Shown here: positions 50,001 to 57,956 of the stretch, piece after piece
How the letters are laid out: each line of letters begins with the position of its first letter
Position numbering within the stretch: the first letter of the stretch is position 1
Origin: Mesorhizobium sp. WSM3862
GTDB taxonomy: Bacteria > Pseudomonadota > Alphaproteobacteria > Rhizobiales > Rhizobiaceae
NCBI RefSeq assembly: GCF_002294985.1
Contig: NZ_NSGE01000007.1
Coordinates: 62,001 to 126,000 of the forward strand
Length of the DNA: 64,000 nt
Reading direction: 5' to 3'
Notes under the pieces: generated by a model
The model's database searches: none
Told to the model about the DNA's origin: nothing
The model's input: the letters and a program-made list of their open reading frames with translations, nothing else
Translations under genes and position numbers: made by a program

Positions 50001-52654
50001 ACATCTTCGCCGTGCGCCGCGACCTGATGGACGAGCCGACCTACAAGACCCTGCTGTCGGTCGCGCGTGTCGCGCTCCACACCCGCAACGGCACCATCTT
50101 CGACCAGCTCGAGCGGGCCGAGACGGCGGCATTGCAGGCCCGCGACGCCTTGCAGCAGGCGGAAGGCGTTCCGGCTCGCCAGCCGTCGCCGCCTTTGCCT
50201 GAGCCGACGCGGGCAAGCGAGGGAGGAGCCGATTTTGCCGCCGACGGCACCGGCCTCAGCCTCTGGAACGGCTTTGGCGGCTTCGACGGCGACGGCCGCC
50301 ACTATGTGACGCGGCTGACCGGCCGTCGTGTGACGCCGCAGCCCTGGATCAACGTCATCTCCAACGCTTCCTTCGGCTTCCACGTCTCGGCCGAGGGCGC
50401 CGGCTTCACCTGGAGCCGGAACAGCCGCGACTACCAGCTGACGCCGTGGTCGAACGACCCGGTGTCGAACCGGCCGGGCGAGGGCTTCTATATCTACGAC
50501 CAGTTGAGCGGCAAGGCGTTCTCGCCGATGGCCGCGGTGGTGCGCGATCCCTCGATGACCTACGAGACCTGGCACGGGCAGGGGTTCTCGACCTTCCGCT
50601 CGAAGCGCGGGCCGCTGTCGATGGATCTGACGCAGGTCGTCGACCCGGTGGATCCGGTGAAGATCACCCGGCTGCGCATCCAGAATGCCGGCCCCGCGCC
50701 GGCAAGGCTGCGCGTCTATGCCTATGCCGAGTGGGTGCTCGGCGGCCATCGCTCGCGCACGGCGGCAACCATCGTGCCGACCAGGGACGCCGCGACGGGC
50801 GCCATGCTGGCGCAGAACCCCTACGGGCTCGACTTCGGCGAGCGGGTGGCTTTCCTCGCCGCGACGGCGCCTGTTCATTCGGTGACCGCCGACCGTGGCG
50901 AGTTCGTCGGCAGGCACGGCACGACCGAATATCCGCAGGCGGTGCTTGGCGGAGTTGCTTTGTCCGGCCGCGTCGAGGCAGGCGACGATCCGTGCGCGGT
51001 GATCGCCAGCGACATCGACATCCCGGCCGGCGGCGACGTGACGCTGTTCTGGCTGCTTGGCGACGCCGCCACGGCCGCCGAGGCGAGCGCCCTGGTGCAG
51101 ACCCACAGGGACAAGGATTTCGACCGGCGTCTGGCCGACAATGAGCGCGTCTGGCGCGGCTTCCTCGACACCATTCAGGTCGAGACGCCGGACAAGGCGC
51201 TCAACGCCATGGTCAACCACTGGCTGCCCTACCAGAGCCTGGCCTGCCGCATCCGCGCGCGGTCGGCCTTCTACCAGGCGAGCGGCGCCTTCGGCTTCCG
51301 CGACCAGTTGCAGGATACGCTGGCCTTGCTGGCGCATGATCCGAAGCTGGCGCGCGACCAGATTCTCAACGCCGCCCGCCGGCAGTTCCAGGAGGGCGAC
51401 GTGCAGCACTGGTGGCTGCCCCGCACCGATGCCGGCGTGCGCACCATGATCTCGGACGATGTCGTGTGGCTGGCGCACGCGACGGCCCGCTACATCGAGG
51501 TGACGGGCGATGCCGCCATCCTCAAGGAGCAGATACCGTTCATCGACGGGCAGGAGCTTGGCGAGGGTGAGCACGACGCCTTCTTCACGCCCGAGATCAC
51601 CAAGACCACAGCCTCGCTTTACGAGCACTGCGCGCGGGCGCTCGATCTGGCGATCAAGCGCAGCAGCCCGGCCGGCCTGCCGCTGATCCTCGGCGGCGAC
51701 TGGAACGACGGCATGAACCGTGTCGGCGAGGGCGGCAAGGGCGAAAGCGTCTGGCTAGGCTGGTTCCTGCTGAAGACGCTGGGTGACTTCGCCCCCATCG
51801 CCAAGGGACAGAGCGATGGCAAGCGGGCGCAGGCCTGGACGAAGCACGCGGACCTGCTGAAGCGGGCGCTGGAGAGCACGGCCTGGGACGGCCAGTGGTA
51901 CCGGCGCGGCAGCTTCGACGACGGCAGCCCGCTCGGCTCCCGCAATTCGAACGAGTGCAAGATCGACTCCATCGCCCAGTCCTGGAGCGTGCTGTCGGGC
52001 GAGGGGGATCCTGCCCGCTCGACCACGGCCATGGAGCAGGCGACGAAGATGCTCGTCGACGACAAGCACAAGATCGTCAAGCTGTTCACGCCGCCCTTCT
52101 CGAACAGCGACAAGGATCCCGGCTATATCAAGAGCTACCCGCCGGGCGTGCGCGAGAACGGCGGCCAGTACACCCATGCCGCCACCTGGTTCGTCATCGC
52201 GCTGGCCGAGATGGGACGCACCGACGAGGCCTATCGCTGCTTCTCGATGCTGAACCCGGTCAACCACGCCTCGGACGAGGCGGCGGCCGAGCATTACCGC
52301 GTCGAGCCTTACGTCGTGGCGGCGGACATCTACGCCGGCGAAGGAAAAGGCGGCCGCGGCGGCTGGACCTGGTACACGGGGTCGGCCGGCTGGCTCTACC
52401 GGGCCGCGGTGGAAGGAATCCTCGGCATCGAGCGGCGCGGCAAGCAGATCACGTTTAGGCCGAAGCTGCCCGGCCACTGGGACGGCTACGCCGCCACACT
52501 CAAGATGTTCGGCGGCGAAATCAAGGTTCGCGTCATCCGCGACAAAAAGACCAAGTCGATCGCGCTTGAAGTCAATGGTTCGAAGACCAAATCAGGGTCT
52601 TTCGAACCGAAGGCCGGCGAGATGACCGACGTCGTCGTCAAGATACCTGCGTAG
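44075..52654 (+). CDS. ndvB: Cyclic beta-1,2-glucan synthase
   Basis: A 2859-residue inner-membrane enzyme, close to the length of NdvB from Sinorhizobium (about 2830). It makes periplasmic cyclic beta-1,2-glucan from UDP-glucose, which is needed for osmotic adaptation and root nodule invasion. After a cytoplasmic N-terminus, hydrophobic segments lie near residues 405-480. The GT84 glycosyltransferase domain carries DADTRTT at 633-639 (DxD) and RWARGDWQLLGF near 780, and more membrane segments follow between about 805 and 990. A long middle region contains the glycoamylase-like domain. The C-terminal GH94 phosphorylase-like domain shows GGDWNDGMNRVGEGGKGES with Asp2542. The start ATG at 44075 gives a complete N-terminus. 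ndvA follows. Confidence 0.97.
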   Translation: MNIQTNPAKIEQTSAGFPTVTEAPIRSNFLPEDRLRALGAALAKGDVRDLFGLSPFEFQARIRDSAKKILEVYRSTNAAQAKGETITPAAQWLLDNNYLVEETIFQVKRDLPRRFYRQLPTLKLAGGTALPRAFVVAWSYVEHSDSAVSATMFKAIVEGFQSVEPLKIGELWALPSLLRFVLIENLRRIAVRVNRTREMRQIANEVADRVLATDDNADRTRILSSYAAHAQDTTFATQLLYRLRDGSQNAGRALEWLEGELEKTGSDAEEIIISEHQTLSSGNVTTGNIIRGLRLINDVDWTVWFEGVSRIDTLLREKTDFAALDFFSRDQYRTAIEQLARRSDLSEFRVAETAIELAGHMPGVTDASGVPETADPSVHTDVGFFLVGPRRPELEQAIGYRAPFYVTFKRAFAATGWLGIVVPVFLLTVLLLVLSGNALANLGLSAGAITLMLALFAVPASEGALAFFNTVVALFLKPTRLVGYDYKHGIPASARTLVVVPSLIGSRDDVEENIRNIEVHHLANTAEEIHFALLSDWPDSKTEIDAADIEILQYARDEIARLNARYPSEGAPRFYLLHRRRLYNQAQGCWMGWERKRGKLHELNLLLRGDSDTTFLPLDVPLPDKVTYVMTLDADTRTTRDAVSSLVGKLAHPLNRPHFDPAKRVVTAGYTILQPRITASLTSGDDASFFQRVFSANRGLDPYVFAVSDVYQDVFGDGTFTGKGLYHIDAFETALKGRIEENTILSHDLLEGALARAALVTDVELVEDYPTRYSVDASRHHRWARGDWQLLGFMFDPRSGVPALSRWKMVDNLRRSVTPIFWVMACIAGWTLLPFTQAAQWQALMILSLFMAPTFDIVNGILPKSGDQTPRGHFSALARDTVFGTALVALKVLLMAHLAWMMGDAIVRTLYRLFVSRQNLLEWRTASQAHKTGGSDLGAYYSMMYGAVIIGVVGLAVPVLADSTGAFVAFFFAIFWIGSPAVACWISRSAETEDRLRISAADIHALRTVARRTWHYFETFVTAEHHHLPPDNFQESPAPVVAPRTSPTNIGVYLLSVVSARDFGWISLSDAITRIDATMTTIENMPRDRGHLYNWYDTTTLKPLYPLYISAVDSGNLAGHLVAVAAACAEWAEAPSVHLQGDFEGILDTVTILDESLEELPDDRRQLRPLRQRLADRLDGMRRAVMTIKAQPEMASIRTINLAVLAGEIRKLATAIHVEAASPKSDVIADWAARLEATCEAHVHDSHNDESAVSALRTKLLALRGRCRRYAFEMDFSFLMRQERKLLSIGYRVEEHQLDESCYDLLASEARLTSLFGIAKGDLPTEHWFRLGRPIVEIGFKGALMSWSGSMFEYLMPPLVMKEPQGSILNQTSKLIIKRQIQYARSKNVPWGISEAAYNARDRELTYQYTNFGVPGLGLKRGLGQNTVIAPYATILAAQFNPREAVQNLMRLRAIGALGRHGFYDAVDFTPQRVPEGTDHAVVQNYMAHHSGMSIAAVADAIFEGRLRERFHSDPVIESAELLLQEKAPRDIPTATVRTEADERSKDETETESPDSRIILDPIKALRATNVMSNGRYSVMVTATGSGYSRFGELAVTRWQPDPSEDRLGSYIFLRDTATGDWWSATAEPKRAEGERVQTLFADDKASFTKSIGSLRSEVECIVISEGNGEGRRVTLYNDGPTDRHIEVTSFAELVLGNEASDNAHPAFSKMFVETEISANNGAIFATRRKREKNEPDLTMVHFVTDPSGPSRDAEAETDRRAFIGRGRTIADAAAFDPGARLSGSHGFTLDPVAALRRQVRVPANKKISLTFWTVVGANRGELDEAIGRLDHQESFARQAMLAWTRSQVQTRHLGLSLTDAANVQKLARYLIYPDPFLRLPADSIASGLGRQSSLWPTSISGDFPIFLVRIGDVADLEIVAQALRFQEYMRARGMMIDFVVVNEQASSYVQDLQRAVETLCENSRLRGRELGPRQHIFAVRRDLMDEPTYKTLLSVARVALHTRNGTIFDQLERAETAALQARDALQQAEGVPARQPSPPLPEPTRASEGGADFAADGTGLSLWNGFGGFDGDGRHYVTRLTGRRVTPQPWINVISNASFGFHVSAEGAGFTWSRNSRDYQLTPWSNDPVSNRPGEGFYIYDQLSGKAFSPMAAVVRDPSMTYETWHGQGFSTFRSKRGPLSMDLTQVVDPVDPVKITRLRIQNAGPAPARLRVYAYAEWVLGGHRSRTAATIVPTRDAATGAMLAQNPYGLDFGERVAFLAATAPVHSVTADRGEFVGRHGTTEYPQAVLGGVALSGRVEAGDDPCAVIASDIDIPAGGDVTLFWLLGDAATAAEASALVQTHRDKDFDRRLADNERVWRGFLDTIQVETPDKALNAMVNHWLPYQSLACRIRARSAFYQASGAFGFRDQLQDTLALLAHDPKLARDQILNAARRQFQEGDVQHWWLPRTDAGVRTMISDDVVWLAHATARYIEVTGDAAILKEQIPFIDGQELGEGEHDAFFTPEITKTTASLYEHCARALDLAIKRSSPAGLPLILGGDWNDGMNRVGEGGKGESVWLGWFLLKTLGDFAPIAKGQSDGKRAQAWTKHADLLKRALESTAWDGQWYRRGSFDDGSPLGSRNSNECKIDSIAQSWSVLSGEGDPARSTTAMEQATKMLVDDKHKIVKLFTPPFSNSDKDPGYIKSYPPGVRENGGQYTHAATWFVIALAEMGRTDEAYRCFSMLNPVNHASDEAAAEHYRVEPYVVAADIYAGEGKGGRGGWTWYTGSAGWLYRAAVEGILGIERRGKQITFRPKLPGHWDGYAATLKMFGGEIKVRVIRDKKTKSIALEVNGSKTKSGSFEPKAGEMTDVVVKIPA

Positions 52655-52674
52655 GATCAACGGTTTGCCTTGCA

Positions 52675-52702
52675 GGCCGCGCATCTCTCGGGATGCGCGG
52701 CC
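52675..52702 (+). terminator. Terminator after ndvB
   Basis: GGCCGCGCAT and ATGCGCGGCC form a perfect 10-bp stem with an 8-base loop 20 bp after the ndvB stop. GCGTTTTACTTT follows. It suggests ndvA has its own promoter in the remaining AT-richer gap up to 53030, in which no other feature was seen. Confidence 0.65.
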
Positions 52703-53030
52703 GAGCTTGGCGTTTTACTTTGTCAGTGGGCCGGGCAGCGTGCGCCCACGCTGCTTCAGGCACGGCTAAGCAAGCGCCAAGTGATTAAAAATGTGGCAGC
52801 GCTGGGCAGGTGCCATTGTTTTGCCGCAAGGCTGACATTTCACCTTTTATCTCAAACCGTTAGGTGATCACGTCAGATTTCGCACCGTCGTCATCTTTTG
52901 TTCGCTAAATGGGAACGGAAGGGATAGACGACGCATTGTTTCGCGACACATAAACCGGTACGTGTCAAAAAATGGTGCGGCGCACAATACCGACATTGAG
53001 CACGGACAAGAGTTTGGCGGAGTAGCTGAA

Positions 53031-54800
53031 GTGTCACTTCTGCAGATCTACTTTAGAGCGCTGAGTTATCTGGCTGCGGACAAGAAGCGCGTCGCGCTGA
53101 TCTGCGGCGCCAACGTCGCGCTTGCCGCGATCGCTATTCTCGAGCCGATCCTTTTGGGCCGGGTGATCGGCGCCATTTCCGAAAAAGGTCCGGTGTTTTC
53201 GACGCTCGCCGTCTGGGCTGCTCTCGGTGTCTTCAATGTCATAGCTTTCGTGCTGGTGTCGCGCGGCGCCGACCGCTTCGCCCATGCCCGGCGTTCGGAA
53301 GTGCTGTGCCAGTCCTTCGAGCGCGTCATCACCATGCCGCTCGCCTGGCACCACCAGCGCGGCACGTCCAATTCGCTGCACACGCTGCTGCGCGCCGTCG
53401 AGACCCTGTTCAGCCTGTGGCTCGAATTCATGCGCGTGCATCTCTCGACGGCCATTGCGCTGGTGCTGCTGGTGCCGACCGCGCTTTCCATGGACATCCG
53501 CATGTCCATCGTGCTGCTTGGCCTCGGCGTGCTCTACGTCGGAATCGGCCGTATCGTCATGCGCCGTACCAAGTCGGGGCAGACCGCCGTCGAGCGCCAC
53601 TACCACACCGTCTTTGCCCATGTGACCGACAGCGTCAGCAACGTCGCCGTGCTGCAGAGCTATAACCGCATCGGCCATGAGACCGCGACGCTGAAGCGCT
53701 ACGTCAAGGACCTGCTCGACGCGCAGAACCCGGTGCTCGACTGGTGGGCTATCGCCAATGCGCTGAACCGCCTGTCGTCGACCATCTCGATGATGATCGT
53801 GCTCTCGATTGGGGCTTATCTCGTCACCCGTGGCCAGCTCCGTGTCGGAGACGTCGTCGCCTTCACCGGCTTTGCCGGAATGCTGATCGCCCGTCTCGAC
53901 CAGATGTCGGCCTTCACGACGCAGATTTCCGAGGCCCGCGCCAAGCTCGAGGATTTCTACCGCCTCGAGGACTCGGCCGCCGAAACCGCCGAGCCGGACG
54001 GCCTGCGCGAGTTGACCAACGTCACCGGCCGTGTGCGCTTCGAGGACGTCAGCTTCGAGTTCGCGAATTCGGGCCATGGTATCGAGAATGTTTCCTTCGA
54101 GGTGCCGGCCGGCAAGACCGTCGCCATCGTCGGCCCGACCGGCGCCGGCAAGACGACGCTCATCAACCTGCTGCAGCGCGTCTTCACGCCGTCCAGCGGC
54201 CGCATCCTGATCGACGGCATCGACACCCGCACGGTGACCCGCAAGTCGTTGCGCCACTCGATCGCCACCGTCTTCCAGGACGCCGGCCTGCTCAACCGCT
54301 CGATCGAGGATAACATCCGGGTCGGCCGCGCCGATGCGAGCAATGACGAGGTGCACGCCGCCGCCAATGCCGCCGCCGCACAGGACTTCATCCTGGCCAA
54401 GAGCAGCGGCTACGATACCGTCGTCGGCGAGCGCGGCGGCCAGCTCTCGGGTGGCGAGCGCCAGCGCATCGCCATCGCCCGCGCCGTGCTGAAGGATGCG
54501 CCGATCCTGGTGCTCGACGAGGCGACCAGCGCGCTCGACGTCGAGACCGAGGACCGCGTCAAGGAAGCGATCGACGTACTGCGCCGCAACCGCACGACCT
54601 TCATCATCGCCCACCGCCTGACCACCGTGCGCGACGCCGACCTGGTCGTCTTCATGGACAAGGGCAAGGTGGTCGAATACGGCGGCTTCACCGAGCTGTC
54701 GCTGCGCAACGGCCGCTTCGCAGCCCTGCTGCGCGCAGGCGGCCTGCTCAACGACGAGGAGGTCCGTCGCCTCAGCCGTCCGGTGACGGAGGCGGCGTAA
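53031..54800 (+). CDS. ndvA: Cyclic beta-1,2-glucan ABC exporter
   Basis: A 589-residue half-transporter with a membrane domain of six helices (residues 1-310) and an ATPase domain. It exports cyclic glucan made by NdvB; ChvA of Agrobacterium has 588 residues. Walker A GPTGAGKTT (368-376), LSGGERQR and ILVLDEATSALD are intact. The start is taken as GTG at 53031 with GGAG eight bases upstream, because SLLQIYFRALSYLA aligns with the known NdvA/ChvA N-terminus. A GTG at 52962 would add 23 residues. Confidence 0.95.
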   Translation: MSLLQIYFRALSYLAADKKRVALICGANVALAAIAILEPILLGRVIGAISEKGPVFSTLAVWAALGVFNVIAFVLVSRGADRFAHARRSEVLCQSFERVITMPLAWHHQRGTSNSLHTLLRAVETLFSLWLEFMRVHLSTAIALVLLVPTALSMDIRMSIVLLGLGVLYVGIGRIVMRRTKSGQTAVERHYHTVFAHVTDSVSNVAVLQSYNRIGHETATLKRYVKDLLDAQNPVLDWWAIANALNRLSSTISMMIVLSIGAYLVTRGQLRVGDVVAFTGFAGMLIARLDQMSAFTTQISEARAKLEDFYRLEDSAAETAEPDGLRELTNVTGRVRFEDVSFEFANSGHGIENVSFEVPAGKTVAIVGPTGAGKTTLINLLQRVFTPSSGRILIDGIDTRTVTRKSLRHSIATVFQDAGLLNRSIEDNIRVGRADASNDEVHAAANAAAAQDFILAKSSGYDTVVGERGGQLSGGERQRIAIARAVLKDAPILVLDEATSALDVETEDRVKEAIDVLRRNRTTFIIAHRLTTVRDADLVVFMDKGKVVEYGGFTELSLRNGRFAALLRAGGLLNDEEVRRLSRPVTEAA

Positions 54801-54810
54801 GCTTTTTCCC

Positions 54811-54952
54811 TTCTTCCCTTGTCGTGGGAGAAGGTGTCGCCGCAGGCGACGGATGAAGGTGTTCCAGAAAACACAAGCGTCTCACTCCGTCGCGCACCCT
54901 ATCCGTCTCGTCGCTCGCGCGCCGATCCACCTTCTCTGACAAGGGGAGAAGG
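54811..54952. repeat. RIME-like intergenic repeat between ndvA and ccmC
   Basis: An element of about 142 bp with inverted ends TTCTTCCCTTGTC and GACAAGGGGAGAAGG. Inside are GTCGCCGCAGGCGAC, a perfect short hairpin, and GAAGGTG. It resembles the RIME-type element at 6603-6715 in its CTCCC/GGGAG ends and size, but not base for base. Confidence 0.5.
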
Positions 54953-55010
54953 AGAGAGTGCGACAACCGTCCGATTGCCCCTGATGCATCGCCGGTCTAT
55001 TTAGATCGGC

Positions 55011-55769
55011 ATGAGCGACACCACCTCACGCCTCGCCGGCTGGATCGACCTCGCCAACCCGACCCGCTTCGTCGGGCTGGCCGACAAGGTCATTCCGTGG
55101 CTCGCGGCGACCGCGGCGATCCTACTCGGCGTCGGCCTCTATATGAGCTTCACCGCGCCGGAGGATTTCCAGCAGGGCATCACGGTGCGCATCATGTACA
55201 TCCACGTGCCTTTCGCCTGGCTTGCCATGATGTGCTACACCATCATGGCGATCTCGGCGCTCGGCACGCTGGTCTGGCGCCATCCGCTGGCCGACGTGGC
55301 GCTGAAGGCGGCGGCTCCGATCGGCGCCACCTTCACCGCGCTCGCGCTGATCACCGGCTCCATCTGGGGCAAGCCGATGTGGGGCACCTGGTGGGTGTGG
55401 GACGCTCGGCTGACCTCGGTCTTCGTGCTTTTCCTCATGTATCTTGGGATTATCGCGCTGACCCGCGCGCTGGACGACGCCGGCCGCGCCGCCTGGGCCG
55501 CCGCCATCATCACGCTGGTCGGCCTCATCAACATCCCGATCATCAAATTCTCGGTCGACTGGTGGAACACGCTGCACCAGCCGGCCTCGGTCTTCCGCCT
55601 CGGCGGCCCGACCATCGACCCTTCGATGCTGTGGCCGCTCGCCGTGATGGCGCTTGGCTTCACCGTGCTGTTCTTCGCGCTGCACCTGATGGCGATCCGC
55701 ACGGAGATTTTCAGGCGCCGCGTGATCGCGATGCGCAGGGTTGCGGCGCGGCAGGCGGAACGGCAGTAG
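55011..55769 (+). CDS. ccmC: Haem exporter protein CcmC
   Basis: A 252-residue membrane protein with six hydrophobic segments. WGTWWVWDARLTSVFVLFLM is the Trp-rich haem-binding motif of CcmC/HelC, and conserved His residues flank it (YIHVPFAWLAMM and NTLHQPASVFRLGG). CcmC passes haem to CcmE on the periplasmic side during cytochrome c maturation. The usual neighbours ccmA, ccmB, ccmD and ccmG are absent: repeats lie on both sides. It must work with genes located elsewhere. Confidence 0.94.
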   Translation: MSDTTSRLAGWIDLANPTRFVGLADKVIPWLAATAAILLGVGLYMSFTAPEDFQQGITVRIMYIHVPFAWLAMMCYTIMAISALGTLVWRHPLADVALKAAAPIGATFTALALITGSIWGKPMWGTWWVWDARLTSVFVLFLMYLGIIALTRALDDAGRAAWAAAIITLVGLINIPIIKFSVDWWNTLHQPASVFRLGGPTIDPSMLWPLAVMALGFTVLFFALHLMAIRTEIFRRRVIAMRRVAARQAERQ

Positions 55770-55805
55770 ATTTTCGGACCAATAGCGGTCAGTCGCGTTC
55801 CTTCT

Positions 55806-55965
55806 CGCCCCCCTCTGTCCTGCCGGACATCTCCCCCACAAGGATGGTGCGATTGCTTTCGGCAACTTTCAGCGTTTGGAGGAGGGCGCGACGCCCGAGC
55901 CGCCAATCTCCCCCCAAAGTGGGGGAGATGTCCGGCAGGACACGGGGGGCGCTGTCCCGCCAGCC
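55806..55965. repeat. Long palindromic intergenic repeat, copy 3
   Basis: A 160-bp element with outer ends CCCCTCTGTCCTGCCGGACA and TGTCCGGCAGGACACGGGGG, like copies 1 and 2. The left inner arm is partly altered (CAAGGATGGTGCGATTG), and the 3' flank GCTGTCCCGCCAGCC matches copy 1. It lies between convergent ccmC and the aldolase gene. Confidence 0.75.
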
Positions 55966-56003
55966 TAGACGAACTTAAAACATCTGCGTGCGTCTCAGGA
56001 TCC

Positions 56004-57062
56004 TCAAGCCATCTTCCCACGCGCCGCCACCGGCAGCGTTTCCAGCACCTTGTCGCCGTCGATCAGATGCACCTGGTCGAACAAATTCGTCACCACGCAG
56101 CAATGATCGGGAACCACGCGCACGCGCTCGCCAATGCGCAGGGCGGCGCCGTCTGAAAGCGTGACGTTGCCGTGCTCCTCGCTCAATCCGGTCACTCGCG
56201 CGCCGGGCATGCCGAGCAGCTCGCCGAAATCCGGCAGTCCTAGCGTATCGGAGGACAGAGCCTTGCTGCCGCTGTCGAGGATGGCGCGGGAGGGCGTCGG
56301 GTGGCTGACCACGGTGGCCAGCACCGTCAGCGCGCAATCGTCGAGCGTGCCGACGCCTTTGGCGACCTGGTAGCGGTCGAGATAGATGTAGGTGCCGGGC
56401 CTATATTCGGTGACGACGCTGTCCTCGCCCGAGCGCCACATGTCCGGCGTGCCTCCGCTGGAGATGCGCCGGCATTCGAGCCCGGCCGCCGCAAGCGTCT
56501 CGCGCGCGTTCCGCAGCCACGCCTCGGTTTCGGCGGCGCGGCCCGCCGCCGGATAAGTCATCAGCCCGCCGAGGGTCAGGCCCTTGGCCTGGTCGATCAC
56601 TTTCGCCAGTGCAACCGCTTCGGCCGGGCTCTGCACGCCGCAGCGGCCCATGCCGGTGTCGCATTCGACCAGCACCGGCAGCGGGTGGCCGGTATCGGTG
56701 AAGGTCGCGGCTAGCCCTGCCAGCGTTTCGTGGCTGTCCGCCGTGACCGACAGCGTGACGCGGCCATGCAGTGCCTTCAGCCGCTCCAGCTTGGCGCGGC
56801 CGAGAATGTTGTAGGGCAGGAAAATGTCCTCAAGCCCGGCATCGGCCATCACCTCGGCCTCGCCGATCTTCTGGCAGGTTATGCCGACCGCGCCAGCCGC
56901 GACCTGCTTCTTCGCCCAGTAGGGCAGCTTGTGCGTCTTGATATGCGGGCGGAGCTTCAGCCCGTGGCGGTCGGCATGCGCCTGCGCCTTTGCGATGTTG
57001 GCCTCGGCGCGGGCCGCGTCGATCAGGATCGCCGGCGTGTCGAGATCGTCTATGCTTGCCAT
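56004..57062 (-). CDS. D-threonine aldolase/D-serine dehydratase-like PLP enzyme
   Basis: A 352-residue fold-type III PLP enzyme of the DSD1/D-threonine aldolase group. DTPAILIDAARAEANIAK opens the barrel; LRPHIKTHKLPYWAK carries the PLP lysine; VECDTGMGRCGVQSP and ISSGGTPDMW bind the cofactor phosphate. The C-terminal domain ends with VRVVPDHCCVVTNLFDQVHL, where His and Cys should bind a divalent metal. The substrate could be D-threonine, D-serine or a beta-hydroxy-D-amino acid. ATG 57062 is preferred to the GTG at 57071. Confidence 0.9.
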   Translation of the reverse strand: MASIDDLDTPAILIDAARAEANIAKAQAHADRHGLKLRPHIKTHKLPYWAKKQVAAGAVGITCQKIGEAEVMADAGLEDIFLPYNILGRAKLERLKALHGRVTLSVTADSHETLAGLAATFTDTGHPLPVLVECDTGMGRCGVQSPAEAVALAKVIDQAKGLTLGGLMTYPAAGRAAETEAWLRNARETLAAAGLECRRISSGGTPDMWRSGEDSVVTEYRPGTYIYLDRYQVAKGVGTLDDCALTVLATVVSHPTPSRAILDSGSKALSSDTLGLPDFGELLGMPGARVTGLSEEHGNVTLSDGAALRIGERVRVVPDHCCVVTNLFDQVHLIDGDKVLETLPVAARGKMA

Positions 57063-57080
57063 GAAGATCACCGTTCAAAA

Positions 57081-57125
57081 GCATGTCTCCCGAAAGTGGG
57101 AACCGGTTTCGGGATAAAGACATGC
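57081..57125. repeat. Short palindromic intergenic element upstream of the D-lyxose isomerase gene
   Basis: A 45-bp imperfect palindrome with 8-bp perfect ends GCATGTCT and AGACATGC, inner arms TCCCGAAA and TTTCGGGA, and AACCGGTT in the centre. It is the same type as the element at 2585-2632 and is known to me as a common Mesorhizobium/rhizobial intergenic palindrome. Confidence 0.65.
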
Positions 57126-57269
57126 GCAATCAAAAACCCGTTGGGGTTATGGGCTTGATCGGGCCGGATGTCACGGGGCCAGAGCCGTCAGTTTGCGTCG
57201 ACAGCGGACCGGCATTGCGATATTCGGGTTGGCAAATTTCAGCAGGCAGCGGCCGGAAGGAAAACGACC

Positions 57270-57956
57270 ATGAAGCGCTCCAAAATCAACGACATCATCC
57301 GCGAAGCCGACGCCTTCAGCCGCTCGTTCGGCTACATCATGCCGCCCTTCGCCTACTGGTCGCCGGAAGAGATGAAGGCGCACAAGGCGGACTCCTCGGC
57401 CATTTTCAGCTCGCGTCTCGGCTGGGACATCACCGACTACGGCCAGGAGAAGTTCGATGAGCTTGGTCTCTTCCTTTTTACCGTCCGCAACGGCCGCTAC
57501 GCGGACATGAAGCTCGGCATGGGCATGCTTTACGCCGAGAAGATCATGATCTCGCGCAAGGACCAGCTGTCGCCCATGCACCGCCACAACATCAAGGCCG
57601 AGGACATCATCAACCGCGGCGGCGGCAAGCTGGTGCTGGAACTGTTCATGCACGACCGCGACGGCGGCATCGATCCGAAGGCGGAAGTGTCGGTGCCGGT
57701 CGACGGCACCATCACCAGATTGCCCGCCGGCGGTCTCCTGAAGCTCGACCCGGGCCAGAGCGTGACGCTGCTGCCGGGCGTCTGGCACGCCTTCTGGGCC
57801 GAGGGCAAGGACGTGCTGATCGGCGAGGTCTCGACCGTCAACGACGACCTCACCGACAACGTCTTCCGCGATCCGATCGGCCGCTTCTCCAACGTCGAGG
57901 AGGATGTGGCGCCGGTTCACCTTCTGGTGTCGGATTATGAAAAATGGGTGGGGTAG
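57270..57956 (+). CDS. D-lyxose isomerase-like cupin protein
   Basis: A 228-residue cupin-fold protein of the D-lyxose ketol-isomerase family (COG3822), whose members interconvert D-lyxose and D-xylulose (or D-mannose and D-fructose). The metal ligands are visible in QLSPMHRHNIKAEDIINRGG (two His and a Glu) and LPGVWHAFWAEG (His). GGAAGG lies upstream of the ATG at 57270. It is divergent from the aldolase-like gene. No transporter or kinase for lyxose is encoded nearby, so the physiological role is open. Confidence 0.88.
   Translation: MKRSKINDIIREADAFSRSFGYIMPPFAYWSPEEMKAHKADSSAIFSSRLGWDITDYGQEKFDELGLFLFTVRNGRYADMKLGMGMLYAEKIMISRKDQLSPMHRHNIKAEDIINRGGGKLVLELFMHDRDGGIDPKAEVSVPVDGTITRLPAGGLLKLDPGQSVTLLPGVWHAFWAEGKDVLIGEVSTVNDDLTDNVFRDPIGRFSNVEEDVAPVHLLVSDYEKWVG

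Noticed and set aside
49286..51628. Open frame of 780 codons on the minus strand within ndvB
   Set aside because: High GC keeps stop codons rare on the opposite strand. The product is low-complexity, while ndvB is a full-length known enzyme.
52962..53030. Longer NdvA starting at GTG 52962
   Set aside because: The extra 23 residues are hydrophilic and absent from the known NdvA/ChvA N-terminus as I recall it; the GTG at 53031 has a better ribosome binding site.
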